Source: Streptomyces sp. NBC_00390 (GTDB lineage: Bacteria; Actinomycetota; Actinomycetes; Streptomycetales; Streptomycetaceae). Taken from it: DNA of 64,000 nucleotides. The notes beneath the pieces are model-generated. The model was not told the origin of the DNA. It saw only the letters and a list, made by a program, of their open reading frames with translations, and did not search any database. Position numbers and translations under genes: made by a program. Numbering within the stretch: position 1 is the first letter of the stretch; each line of letters begins with the position of its first letter. The DNA is taken from positions 3,906,001-3,970,000 of the forward strand of contig NZ_CP107945.1 in the NCBI RefSeq assembly GCF_036057275.1. Direction: 5' to 3'. Positions 16,888 through 24,187 of this stretch are shown piece by piece.

Positions 16888-17405
16888 CGCCCGGTGCCGC
16901 CGTAGACGACAGCCTCGTCGGAGTCGCTGTCGAGACCGAAGGCGGTGTGCACGGCGCGCACGGCCTCGTTGACGTCGTCGCCGCGGGTGACCACCGAGAT
17001 ACGGATCTCCGAGGTGGAGATCAGCTCGATGTTCACGCCCGCGTCCGACAGCGCTTCGAAGAACGAGGCGGTGACGCCGGGGTTGGTCTTCATGCCCGCG
17101 CCGACCAGGGAGATCTTGCCGATCTGGTCGTCGTAGCGCAGCGAGTCGAAGCCGATCGCGCTCTTCGCCTTCTCCAGGGCGTCGATGGCCTTGGCCCCGT
17201 CCGTCTTGGGCAGGGTGAAGGAGATGTCCGTCAGCGCCGTGGTGGCCGCCGAGACGTTCTGGACGACCATGTCGATGTTGATCTCGGCGTCGGCGATCGT
17301 CCGGAAGATGGCCGCGGCCTCGCCCGGCTTGTCCGGCACCCCGACGACCGTGATCTTGGCCTCGGAGACGTCGTGGGCGACTCCGGAGATGATGGCGTGC
17401 TCCAC
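16884..17405 (-). other. Probable internal start for aspartate kinase beta subunit
   Basis: In-frame GTG at 17405, preceded by GGAG eight bases away, would give a 173-residue protein starting EHAIISGVAHDVSEAK and made only of the two ACT domains. Corynebacterium LysC is known to make its beta subunit of about 172 residues from the same place in the gene. Position and ribosome site are seen; translation is inferred. Confidence 0.6.
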
Positions 17406-18155
17406 CTGCTGGTCTCCCTGCGGCTCGTTGCTGACCCAGGTGCCGCGCAGCCCGGAGAAGGACGAGCGCACGTGGATCGGGATGTTGTATCGGCGTGCGT
17501 ACTCGACGCAGCGGTGCAGCAGCACCTTGGAGCCGGAGGCGGCGAGCTCCAGCATGTCCTCGAAGGAGATCCAGTCGATCTTCTTCGCCTTCTTCACGAC
17601 GCGCGGGTCGGCGGTGAAGACGCCGTCGACGTCGGTGTAGATCTCACAGACCTCGGCATCCAGCGCCGCGGCGAGGGCGACGGCGGTCGTGTCCGAGCCG
17701 CCGCGGCCGAGGGTGGTGATGTCCTTGCTGTCCGCGGACACCCCCTGGAAACCGGCGACGATGGCGATGTTGCCCTGGTCCAGCGCGGTACGGATCCGGC
17801 CCGGCGTGACATCGATGATGCGCGCTTTGTTGTGGACCGAGTCGGTGATGACGCCTGCCTGGCTGCCGGTGAACGACTGGGCCTCGTGGCCCAGGTTTTT
17901 GATCGCCATGGCCAGCAGCGCCATGGAGATCCGCTCTCCGGCGGTCAGCAGCATGTCGAATTCGCGACCGGCAGGCATGGGAGATACCTGCTCGGCGAGA
18001 TCGATCAGCTCGTCCGTCGTGTCGCCCATCGCCGAAACCACGACGACCACTTGATGGCCGTTCTTCTTGGCATCGACGATTCGCTTGGCGACACGCTTGA
18101 TGCCTTCGGCATCGGCAACGGAGGAGCCTCCGTACTTCTGCACGACAAGGCCCAC
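16884..18155 (-). CDS. lysC: Aspartate kinase (aspartokinase)
   Basis: 423 residues. Phosphorylates aspartate with ATP, the first step towards lysine, threonine, methionine and diaminopimelate. KYGGSSV (residues 7-13) is the kinase signature, and FTADPR and GRGGSDTTAV are also conserved. Two ACT domains occupy the C-terminal 160 residues (SEAKITVVGVPDKPGEA and GKISLVGAGMKTNPG) and usually mediate Lys/Thr feedback. GTG 18155 was chosen over upstream starts because GAGGAG sits six bases before it and family homology begins there. An internal start probably yields a separate beta subunit. Confidence 0.96.
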   Translation of the reverse strand: MGLVVQKYGGSSVADAEGIKRVAKRIVDAKKNGHQVVVVVSAMGDTTDELIDLAEQVSPMPAGREFDMLLTAGERISMALLAMAIKNLGHEAQSFTGSQAGVITDSVHNKARIIDVTPGRIRTALDQGNIAIVAGFQGVSADSKDITTLGRGGSDTTAVALAAALDAEVCEIYTDVDGVFTADPRVVKKAKKIDWISFEDMLELAASGSKVLLHRCVEYARRYNIPIHVRSSFSGLRGTWVSNEPQGDQQVEHAIISGVAHDVSEAKITVVGVPDKPGEAAAIFRTIADAEINIDMVVQNVSAATTALTDISFTLPKTDGAKAIDALEKAKSAIGFDSLRYDDQIGKISLVGAGMKTNPGVTASFFEALSDAGVNIELISTSEIRISVVTRGDDVNEAVRAVHTAFGLDSDSDEAVVYGGTGR

Positions 18156-18370
18156 GTGCGCTCCTCGCTCGGTTTCTTGTGCAGTCTTCACTGCGGTCGG
18201 CTCAGTCTAACGAGCGGCCGCGCTTCGCCTCTGTGATGTCACATCCTGAGATGTCCCGCTCACTTTGTGATCCAGAAGCGTCGCTCACGGCCGCTCGGAC
18301 CGACTCCTGCCCCCACCGGCACGGGGTACGCGAAGGTGTGGCCCGGCTCACACGACAGGAGCCCCGGGTG

Positions 18371-19114
18371 TCAGCCCTGACGCGTGGAGACCGTCAGCGA
18401 CGTGCGGGCCGCAAACGCACGGTCATAGGACGTCCCCTGCCCGGCCGTCGTGTCGACCGCCGTGATCATCAAGGGCATGGACACGGCCGGGCCGCCCTTC
18501 GTGGCCCTGATGCGGTAGCGCTCGGTACGGACGGCGTCCTTGGCGAGCGGGGCGCCGCCCTTGTGCAGCGAGGGCGGCAGCGCGTCGTTGGCCACCCGCA
18601 GCTCGACCGCGCGCCAGGCACCGGTGGCCGGATCGCGACGCTCGAGCACCATGCCGTTCTGCGGCGCCGCGGGGCCCTCGGAGCTGATGGCGATCTCCAT
18701 CTGGAACGCGACGACCAGTGCTCCGTACGTCCGGGCGTTGCCGTTGCGGACCGTGATCGTGAACTCCTGGGCGGCCCCGCCGCGGGGCACCTGGAGCCGG
18801 CCGCCGGCGGTCGTGGCGTACATCGACAGGAACGTCGCCGGGACCGGCCGCGCGGGCCGGGTGGGCACGGCGGACGTCCGCACGGGCGTCGCAGGGGTCG
18901 CCGAGGGCGAGCCGGCAGGGGACGGCGACGCGGATGCCGAGGGCGAGCCGGAGGGTGAGGCGGAAACCGTCGAGGACGTGGAACCTGGGGCCGGGGACTG
19001 CGCCGCCGCATTCTTGCCGTCCGGGGAGCATCCGCCCACCAGCCCGGCCGTCAGCACCACCGCGCCCGCCGCCACGCCTGCCCGCAGGCGCGCACCCGCC
19101 CACCCCTGTGCCAC
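18371..19114 (-). CDS. Secreted lipoprotein of unknown function
   Basis: 247 residues. A lipoprotein signal peptide ends in the lipobox LVGGC, with the lipidated cysteine at residue 29. A Ser/Pro/Ala-rich linker of about 70 residues tethers a beta-rich domain that starts near PVPATFLSMYATTAGGRLQVP and contains EFTITVRNGNARTYGALVVAF, resembling Ig-like or fibronectin-like surface domains. It should be anchored to the outer face of the membrane. No enzyme motif. It sits downstream of the recR/DUF5063 genes with a 131-base gap. Confidence 0.85.
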   Translation of the reverse strand: MAQGWAGARLRAGVAAGAVVLTAGLVGGCSPDGKNAAAQSPAPGSTSSTVSASPSGSPSASASPSPAGSPSATPATPVRTSAVPTRPARPVPATFLSMYATTAGGRLQVPRGGAAQEFTITVRNGNARTYGALVVAFQMEIAISSEGPAAPQNGMVLERRDPATGAWRAVELRVANDALPPSLHKGGAPLAKDAVRTERYRIRATKGGPAVSMPLMITAVDTTAGQGTSYDRAFAARTSLTVSTRQG

Positions 19115-19219
19115 TGCGTCCGCTCCCCGGCTCGTACCTCGACGGTGGCCGAAAAGTATCAGCGTGCCGACAGAGGCGGGACGGTTCGGACGGTCTCTGT
19201 TCCGCTACGACCTGCCGCT

Positions 19220-19253
19220 ACGACCGGATCAGCGTGACGACCGGATCAGCGTG
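19220..19253. repeat. 17-bp tandem repeat, two copies
   Basis: ACGACCGGATCAGCGTG occurs twice head to tail (19220-19236 and 19237-19253). The second copy contains the stop codon of the DUF5063 gene, so the duplication just follows that gene's end. Confidence 0.8.
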
Positions 19254-19905
19254 CCGTACGCAGGCCCAGCGGGGCCGCGATCTCCTCCACCATGACCTTG
19301 CCGGCCTCCTCCGCCAGCGCGTCCTCGGGGAGGTCCTCGTCCGTGTCCAGGCCGTCCAGCTCCTGAAGCGGCTGGTCGAGGCGGACATGGGCGACCAGGG
19401 ACAGCAGGGCGCGCAAGGTCGCGGACGCGGTCGGTCCCCAGTTGGAGAAGTACGAGAACTGCCACCACCACAGCGCCTCGGTGGTGCGGCCCGCCCGGTA
19501 GTGGGCCAGGCCGTGCCGCAGGTCGGTGACGATGTCCGCGAGGCTGTCGGAGATCCGGCTGGGGACCGGCGCCTTGCGCGGCTCGTACGGGTCGAAGACC
19601 TCGGAGAAGACGTCCACCGGATCGAGCAGGACGGCGAACCGCTCGCGCAGGTCGTCGACGTCCACATCCGGCCCGGCGTCCGGCTCGTACCGCTCGTCCG
19701 GAACGATGTCCTCGTGCGCGCCAAGTCGGCCGCCGGTCAACAGGAGTTGGGAGACTTCCAGCAGCAGGAACGGCACCGCACTGTCGGGCTCGTCGCCCTT
19801 CGCCACTTCGGTGGTCGCAACGATGAACGACTCGATCGAATCGGCGATCTGGACCGCGAAGTCGTCCGGGTCCTGGCCTACGGCGTGCAGCATGGCGTCA
19901 GACAT
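19246..19905 (-). CDS. DUF5063 family protein
   Basis: 219 residues, acidic and soluble, with no signal peptide. Segments such as FAVQIADSIESFIVATTEVA, LLLEVSQLLLTGGRLG and ALWWWQFSYFSNWGPTAS match the actinobacterial DUF5063 family, whose function is unknown. ATG 19905 overlaps the recR stop by eight bases (ATGTCTGA), so translation is probably coupled to RecR and a role near DNA repair or nucleoid biology is possible, though unproven. Confidence 0.85.
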   Translation of the reverse strand: MSDAMLHAVGQDPDDFAVQIADSIESFIVATTEVAKGDEPDSAVPFLLLEVSQLLLTGGRLGAHEDIVPDERYEPDAGPDVDVDDLRERFAVLLDPVDVFSEVFDPYEPRKAPVPSRISDSLADIVTDLRHGLAHYRAGRTTEALWWWQFSYFSNWGPTASATLRALLSLVAHVRLDQPLQELDGLDTDEDLPEDALAEEAGKVMVEEIAAPLGLRTAR

Positions 19906-20497
19906 CGAGCAGTCGTCTCCCCTCGAAGGCACGCCCGAGCGTGACCTCGTCGGCGTATTCCAAGTCTCCCCCCACGGGCAGACCGCTGGCCAGCCGCGTG
20001 ACCTTGAGTCCCATCGGCTTCACCATGCGTGCGAGGTACGTGGCGGTCGCCTCGCCCTCCAGATTCGGGTCCGTGGCCAGGATCAGCTCCGTGACCGCAC
20101 CGTCCGCGAGGCGGGCCAGCAGCTCACGGATGCGCAGGTCATCGGGGCCGACGCCCTCGATCGGGCTGATCGCGCCGCCGAGGATGTGGTAGCGGCCCCG
20201 GAACTCGCGGGTCCGCTCGATCGCGACGACGTCCTTCGGCTCCTCCACGACACAGATGACCGACAGGTCGCGGCGCGGGTCACGGCAGATGGTGCACTGC
20301 TCCTGCTGGGCGACATTGCCGCACACCGCACAGAAGCGCACTTTGTCCTTGACCTCGAGCAGCGCGTGCGCGAGACGGCGCACATCGGTGGGCTCGGCCT
20401 GCAGGACATGGAAGGCGATCCGCTGCGCGCTCTTGGGACCGACGCCGGGCAGCCTGCCCAGTTCGTCGATGAGGTCCTGAACCACGCCTTCGTACAA
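19898..20497 (-). CDS. recR: Recombination mediator RecR
   Basis: 199 residues, standard length. RecR works with RecF and RecO to load RecA on gapped DNA. Visible are the helix-hairpin-helix LPGVGPKSAQRIAFHVL, the zinc finger CAVC..CTIC, and the Toprim domain with ILGGAISPIEGVGPDDLRI and ATDPNLEGEATA. The start codon is TTG at 20497, with GGGAGAGG upstream, and it aligns with the usual MYEGVVQDLIDELG start. It lies downstream of ybaB and overlaps the DUF5063 gene. Confidence 0.97.
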   Translation of the reverse strand: MYEGVVQDLIDELGRLPGVGPKSAQRIAFHVLQAEPTDVRRLAHALLEVKDKVRFCAVCGNVAQQEQCTICRDPRRDLSVICVVEEPKDVVAIERTREFRGRYHILGGAISPIEGVGPDDLRIRELLARLADGAVTELILATDPNLEGEATATYLARMVKPMGLKVTRLASGLPVGGDLEYADEVTLGRAFEGRRLLDV

Positions 20498-20579
20498 CGG
20501 AACGCCTCTCCCGAGAGTGCTTGGTGCTAACGGTAGTTGGTGGATGTGAGGCTTAGAAGAGCAGCCGCGGGAGCTGCTG

Positions 20580-20915
20580 CTAGAAACCGAGTCCCGGCAT
20601 GCCGCCGAGTCCCTGTGCGAGCGGGCCGAGCTTGGTCTGCTGAAGCTGCTGCGCGTTCTCGTTCGCGGCCTGTACGGCGGCGACGACGAGGTCCGCCAGC
20701 GTCTCGGTGTCCTCCGGGTCGACGGCCTTGGGGTCGATCACGAGGCCGCGCAGCTCGCCGGAGCCGGTGACGGTGGCCTTCACCAGGCCGCCGCCCGCCT
20801 GGCCCTCGACCTCGGTCTGCGCGAGCTCCTCCTGGGCGCGGGCGAGGTCCTGCTGCATCTTCTGGGCCTGCTGGAGCAACTGCTGCATATTGGGCTGGCC
20901 ACCACCGGGAATCAC
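20580..20915 (-). CDS. YbaB/EbfC family nucleoid-associated protein
   Basis: 111 residues, small DNA-binding dimer. GTG 20915 has GGAG six bases before it and gives the usual start IPGGGQPNMQQLLQQAQKM. The long helix QKMQQDLARAQEELAQTEVEG, then GGLVKATVTGSGELRGLVIDP and the C-terminal helix are typical. ybaB next to recR is a very widespread pairing. The frame is open back to 21437, but that part has no homology. Confidence 0.94.
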   Translation of the reverse strand: MIPGGGQPNMQQLLQQAQKMQQDLARAQEELAQTEVEGQAGGGLVKATVTGSGELRGLVIDPKAVDPEDTETLADLVVAAVQAANENAQQLQQTKLGPLAQGLGGMPGLGF

Positions 20916-21207
20916 GGTCACTCCTGGCATGTCGACGACGAATGTTCGGTAAGCCGAGCCTACGTGGTCGCCGGGGCACCTGCCCCACCCGACGGCGACC
21001 AACTCTTTCGAGTGAGTGGCGCTGGGCTCCTCTACCTGATCAAGACCCTCATGCGGGCGGAAATACCCGGTTTTCCGGCCCACAGCCCACCATTCGGCGG
21101 TAGGAAGGGCATGCACACCAGAACGCACGAGCGCACCGTACGTCACAGGGTGTAACGTCACCATCTTTTGAGGACGTGTCCGTACCAGAGCGCAGAGGAG
21201 TGCACCG

Positions 21208-21954
21208 GTGAGCCAGCCGGAGATGCAGCCCGGGGGGTCTGCCCGGGAGGAGGGCGGCGAAGCGCCGCTGGGTGACCTGACCGGGCGCGCGTTCCCACTC
21301 GGCGACTGGGGCGAGCCGGCGGAGCGGCTGGACGAGCTGTACCGGTGGGTCGAGGCGGACGCGCTGCGCACGGCGGACTGGTATCTCGCGGACCGGACCC
21401 GCAAGCGGCGCCACGCGCGGTTGCTGCGTCTCGGCACGGCACTGGGCGCGATCGCGGGTGCGGCACTGCCGCTGCTGGATCTGGCAGGGGCCGTCGACGG
21501 GGCCGTGGGCTGGGGCTATCTGTCGCTGCTGGTCGGCGCCGCGTGCCTGGGCTGCGACCGGTACTTCGGGCTCACCTCGGGCTGGATGCGCAGCGTCGCG
21601 ACGGCGCAGGCGGTGCAGCGGCGGCTGCAGCAGCTGCAGTTCGACTGGGCGTCGGAGAGCGTGCGCGAGGTGCTGGGCCCCACGGAGGGCACGGCGAGCG
21701 AGGCGGCGGAGCGCTGCCTGGGCGTGCTGCGGCGCTTCTCGGAGGACGTCTCGGAGCTGGTGCGCTCGGAGACGGTGGACTGGATGGTCGACTTCCGCGC
21801 GGGCCCGGCGCCACGGGTGATGCATTCCCTGGGCGGGCCGTCCCGCCCGGACGCGGCGGCGCCGACGCCTGGCGTCATCCAGGGCCGCTTCCCGCTGCCG
21901 CCGGGCACGCGCCCGAACATGCCGAGGCAGCGGCCCCCGGAGCCGCCGCGCTGA
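21208..21954 (+). CDS. SLATT-domain two-helix membrane protein
   Basis: 248 residues. A cytosolic N-terminus holds DELYRWVEADALRTADWYLADR and basic RKRRHARLLRL. Two membrane helices follow (LGTALGAIAGAALPLLDLAG and WGYLSLLVGAACLGCDRYF), then a long helical region. This layout is that of SLATT proteins, proposed pore-forming effectors associated with nucleotide-signal systems. No SMODS cyclase or other defence gene is adjacent. GTG 21208 follows GAGGAG. It diverges from ybaB across 292 bases. A housekeeping role is also possible because similar genes seem common at this locus. Confidence 0.8.
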   Translation: MSQPEMQPGGSAREEGGEAPLGDLTGRAFPLGDWGEPAERLDELYRWVEADALRTADWYLADRTRKRRHARLLRLGTALGAIAGAALPLLDLAGAVDGAVGWGYLSLLVGAACLGCDRYFGLTSGWMRSVATAQAVQRRLQQLQFDWASESVREVLGPTEGTASEAAERCLGVLRRFSEDVSELVRSETVDWMVDFRAGPAPRVMHSLGGPSRPDAAAPTPGVIQGRFPLPPGTRPNMPRQRPPEPPR

Positions 21955-22037
21955 GCACCGGCCACGGACCGCCTCCCAACAGGCGGCCTCCGGAGCCGCG
22001 CTGAGCGCAACTCCGGGGCCGGTCCGGTCGAGGCGGG

Positions 22038-22221
22038 TCAGTTGGAGAAGTAGATGTACTTCCAGGCGCCGTGGGTGGTGGAGTTCACCGTGTCGCCGGA
22101 GCTGCCGTTGACGTAGGACGCGCGGATCCGGGCACGCGGGGGCCGCGACGGTCAGGGCCGGCACCCCGCTGACCGTCACGCGCACCGACATGGAGTCGCC
22201 GAGCAGCAAGTCGCTGGGCAC
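22038..22221 (-). pseudogene. Remnant of an unknown protein gene with a frameshift
   Basis: Two coding-like pieces lie in different frames. The upstream piece reads LLLGDSMSVRVTVSGVPALTV and ends near 22135. The downstream piece reads RIRASYVNGSSGDTVNST and then THGAWKYIYFSN, ending at TGA 22040-22038. Joined by a one-base shift near 22130 they would form one C-terminal fragment. No family was recognised and no full-length start is present, so it looks like a gene relic. Confidence 0.45.
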
Positions 22222-22346
22222 CTGATCGCAGAGTAGGTCATGCCACGGACAGGGCCGGCGGGAGGTCCGTGGTTCTGGTGGGGCGAGTGGGGAGCCTCCC
22301 CGCCCGCCCCACCCGGACCGGGCAGGTCCTGGGGCCTGCGCGGCCT

Positions 22347-23297
22347 TCAGCTACGGCGTGACGACGTCAGCGCGCGGGTCAGGATCGGGGGGAGCAGGTC
22401 CTTCGCCAGGCGGCGGGCCGCCGAGGGGCGGGGGCGCGGGGCCGGCCGCGGGACAGTGGCGGCCGCCGGCTCCGCCTTCGGTCCGGGCTTCTTCGACGCC
22501 CGCTTCGCGAGCGGTTCGTGGCGCGAGACGGGCGGGGTCGGAGGCTGGGCCTTCGGGCCCTTGATACGGATGAGCGGCAGACCGGCCACCTCCTCCACCC
22601 CGTGCCACATGTCCGTCCGCGTCTCCAGCCACGCGAGCAGTTCCTCACGGGCCGCGGTCGGGTCGCCCCATGTCCCGTACAGCTTGGTGCCCGAGATCAC
22701 GATCGGCTTGAGGCCGTCGGTGGCGACCGCGCCCCACACCGCCGCGGCGACACCCGGGCAGTGCTCGGCCCGGAAGTCGTCGAAGGCCACGATGCCGTCG
22801 GGCACCAGCAGCTCGCGCGCGGCCGCGATGTCGCCGTGGACGTGCTCGTACAGATGCGAGGCGTCGACGTGCACGAAGCGGCAGCTGCCCGCGCGGACCC
22901 TGGAGGTGATCACCGAGGTCGGGGCCTGCACCAGGAGCGGCAGCTCGTCGTGGAAGGAAAGGTAGTTCGCCTCGAAGGCGCGCCGCGTCAGCGTCGCGTA
23001 CGAGCGGTCCATCTCCGCGCTGTTGGAGTCGTCCGGTGCCGGCGAGTCCCACAGGTCGCAGACCGTGAACTCCTCTCCCTCCCTCAGATAACTGCCGACA
23101 AAGATCGCGCTCTTGCCCAGGTACGCACCGAGTTCGAGCAGATCGCCCTTCTGGTCCGTCTCACGCTGACGGGTCAGGAACCAGTCGAAGAGCAGCTGGT
23201 CGACGGACCAGAACCAGCCCTTGACGTCCGCGAAACGCTCCGGCCTGGGAAGTTCGTCCGCGGTCTCCCCCGCGGTGGGGGTGTTCGTCTGTGACAT
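22347..23297 (-). CDS. Class I SAM-dependent methyltransferase
   Basis: 316 residues. DLLELGAYLGKSAIFVGSYL (near residue 52) is a motif I SAM-binding loop, FVHVDASHLYEHVHGD the acidic post-loop, and GIVAFDDF a later motif; this pattern fits the Methyltransf_24/TylF-like group that methylates sugars or small molecules. The last 80 residues are a Pro/Lys/Arg-rich tail with no clear fold. It is downstream of a gene of unknown function and a glycosyltransferase, so the substrate may be a cell-surface glycan or lipid-linked sugar. Confidence 0.85.
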   Translation of the reverse strand: MSQTNTPTAGETADELPRPERFADVKGWFWSVDQLLFDWFLTRQRETDQKGDLLELGAYLGKSAIFVGSYLREGEEFTVCDLWDSPAPDDSNSAEMDRSYATLTRRAFEANYLSFHDELPLLVQAPTSVITSRVRAGSCRFVHVDASHLYEHVHGDIAAARELLVPDGIVAFDDFRAEHCPGVAAAVWGAVATDGLKPIVISGTKLYGTWGDPTAAREELLAWLETRTDMWHGVEEVAGLPLIRIKGPKAQPPTPPVSRHEPLAKRASKKPGPKAEPAAATVPRPAPRPRPSAARRLAKDLLPPILTRALTSSRRS

Positions 23298-23437
23298 ACG
23301 TCATGTGCTACCAGACGGAGGTGAAGAGACGGCGACAACGAGGCAAGGAACCGGAGCCGCGGCGCCTTTACCGGCGCCCTTTCCGGCCGGTGGCGCATCC
23401 CCCGCCGCATACGGCCGGCCCGTTGACGCGGGCGCGA

Positions 23438-24160
23438 TCAGCTGAAAATGATCATGGAGCCCTGTCCCAGGCTCCGCGTCGCCGCCGCGTGCAGCCCGAG
23501 CCACACATGCCGTTCCCGCGCGAACGGGCTCTCGTCGTACGGGATCGGGCCGGCCGGCTCCTCGAGCGAGGTCGGCCGGGTCGGCGGTTCGGGTGCGGCC
23601 GGGGGGTTGACCGGGTCGATGCCGATCGAGGGGGCGACGAACTCCAGCTCGCGCAGCAGGCCCTGGGTGGAGCCGAGCGGGCCGCCGCCCGCGAGCAGTT
23701 CGTCGTTGAACAGGGGGTTCGCGAAGTCCACGGGGACGTACGCGCCCGCATGGTCGTAGTGCCACACCAGGTGCGACTGCTGGGCGGTCGTCTCGAACAT
23801 TTCCAGCAACTGCTCGTAGTCGCCGCCCAGTTCGTCGACCGGAGTGACCGCAAGACCGCACAGCTGGAGCAGATAGGCACGCCGCAGGAAGTGCAGCGCG
23901 TCGTAGTCGAACCCGGCCACCGGGGCGACATCACCCGACAGACCCGGCATATAGGCGAAGACGGGGACCGTCGGCAGACCCGCAGCGGTCAGCGCCTGGT
24001 CGTAGGAAGCGATCTCTTCGGCGAAGGGGTTGTCGGGGCTGTGGCACAGCACATCGACGAGGGGGACCAACCAAAGGTCACAGGCCAAGACAGGCTCGCT
24101 CTCCAACAGGTACGGGGTACAGCGTGCGATGGTCGGGACAGCGTAGTGCGCCAGGTACAT
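23438..24160 (-). CDS. Unrecognised protein between methyltransferase and glycosyltransferase
   Basis: 240 residues, no signal peptide or membrane helix. The start MYLAHYAVPTIARCTPYLLES, VFAYMPGLSGDVAPVAGFDYD and HLVWHYDHAGAYVPVDFANPL are well-ordered, while the region near 180-205 is Pro-rich. It does not match a family I know. It ends 140 bases before the methyltransferase and starts 27 bases after the glycosyltransferase stop, so the three are probably one transcript with a shared role. Confidence 0.8.
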   Translation of the reverse strand: MYLAHYAVPTIARCTPYLLESEPVLACDLWLVPLVDVLCHSPDNPFAEEIASYDQALTAAGLPTVPVFAYMPGLSGDVAPVAGFDYDALHFLRRAYLLQLCGLAVTPVDELGGDYEQLLEMFETTAQQSHLVWHYDHAGAYVPVDFANPLFNDELLAGGGPLGSTQGLLRELEFVAPSIGIDPVNPPAAPEPPTRPTSLEEPAGPIPYDESPFARERHVWLGLHAAATRSLGQGSMIIFS

Positions 24161-24187
24161 TCCGCGAAGAGCGCCGGTCGGCCCAGC

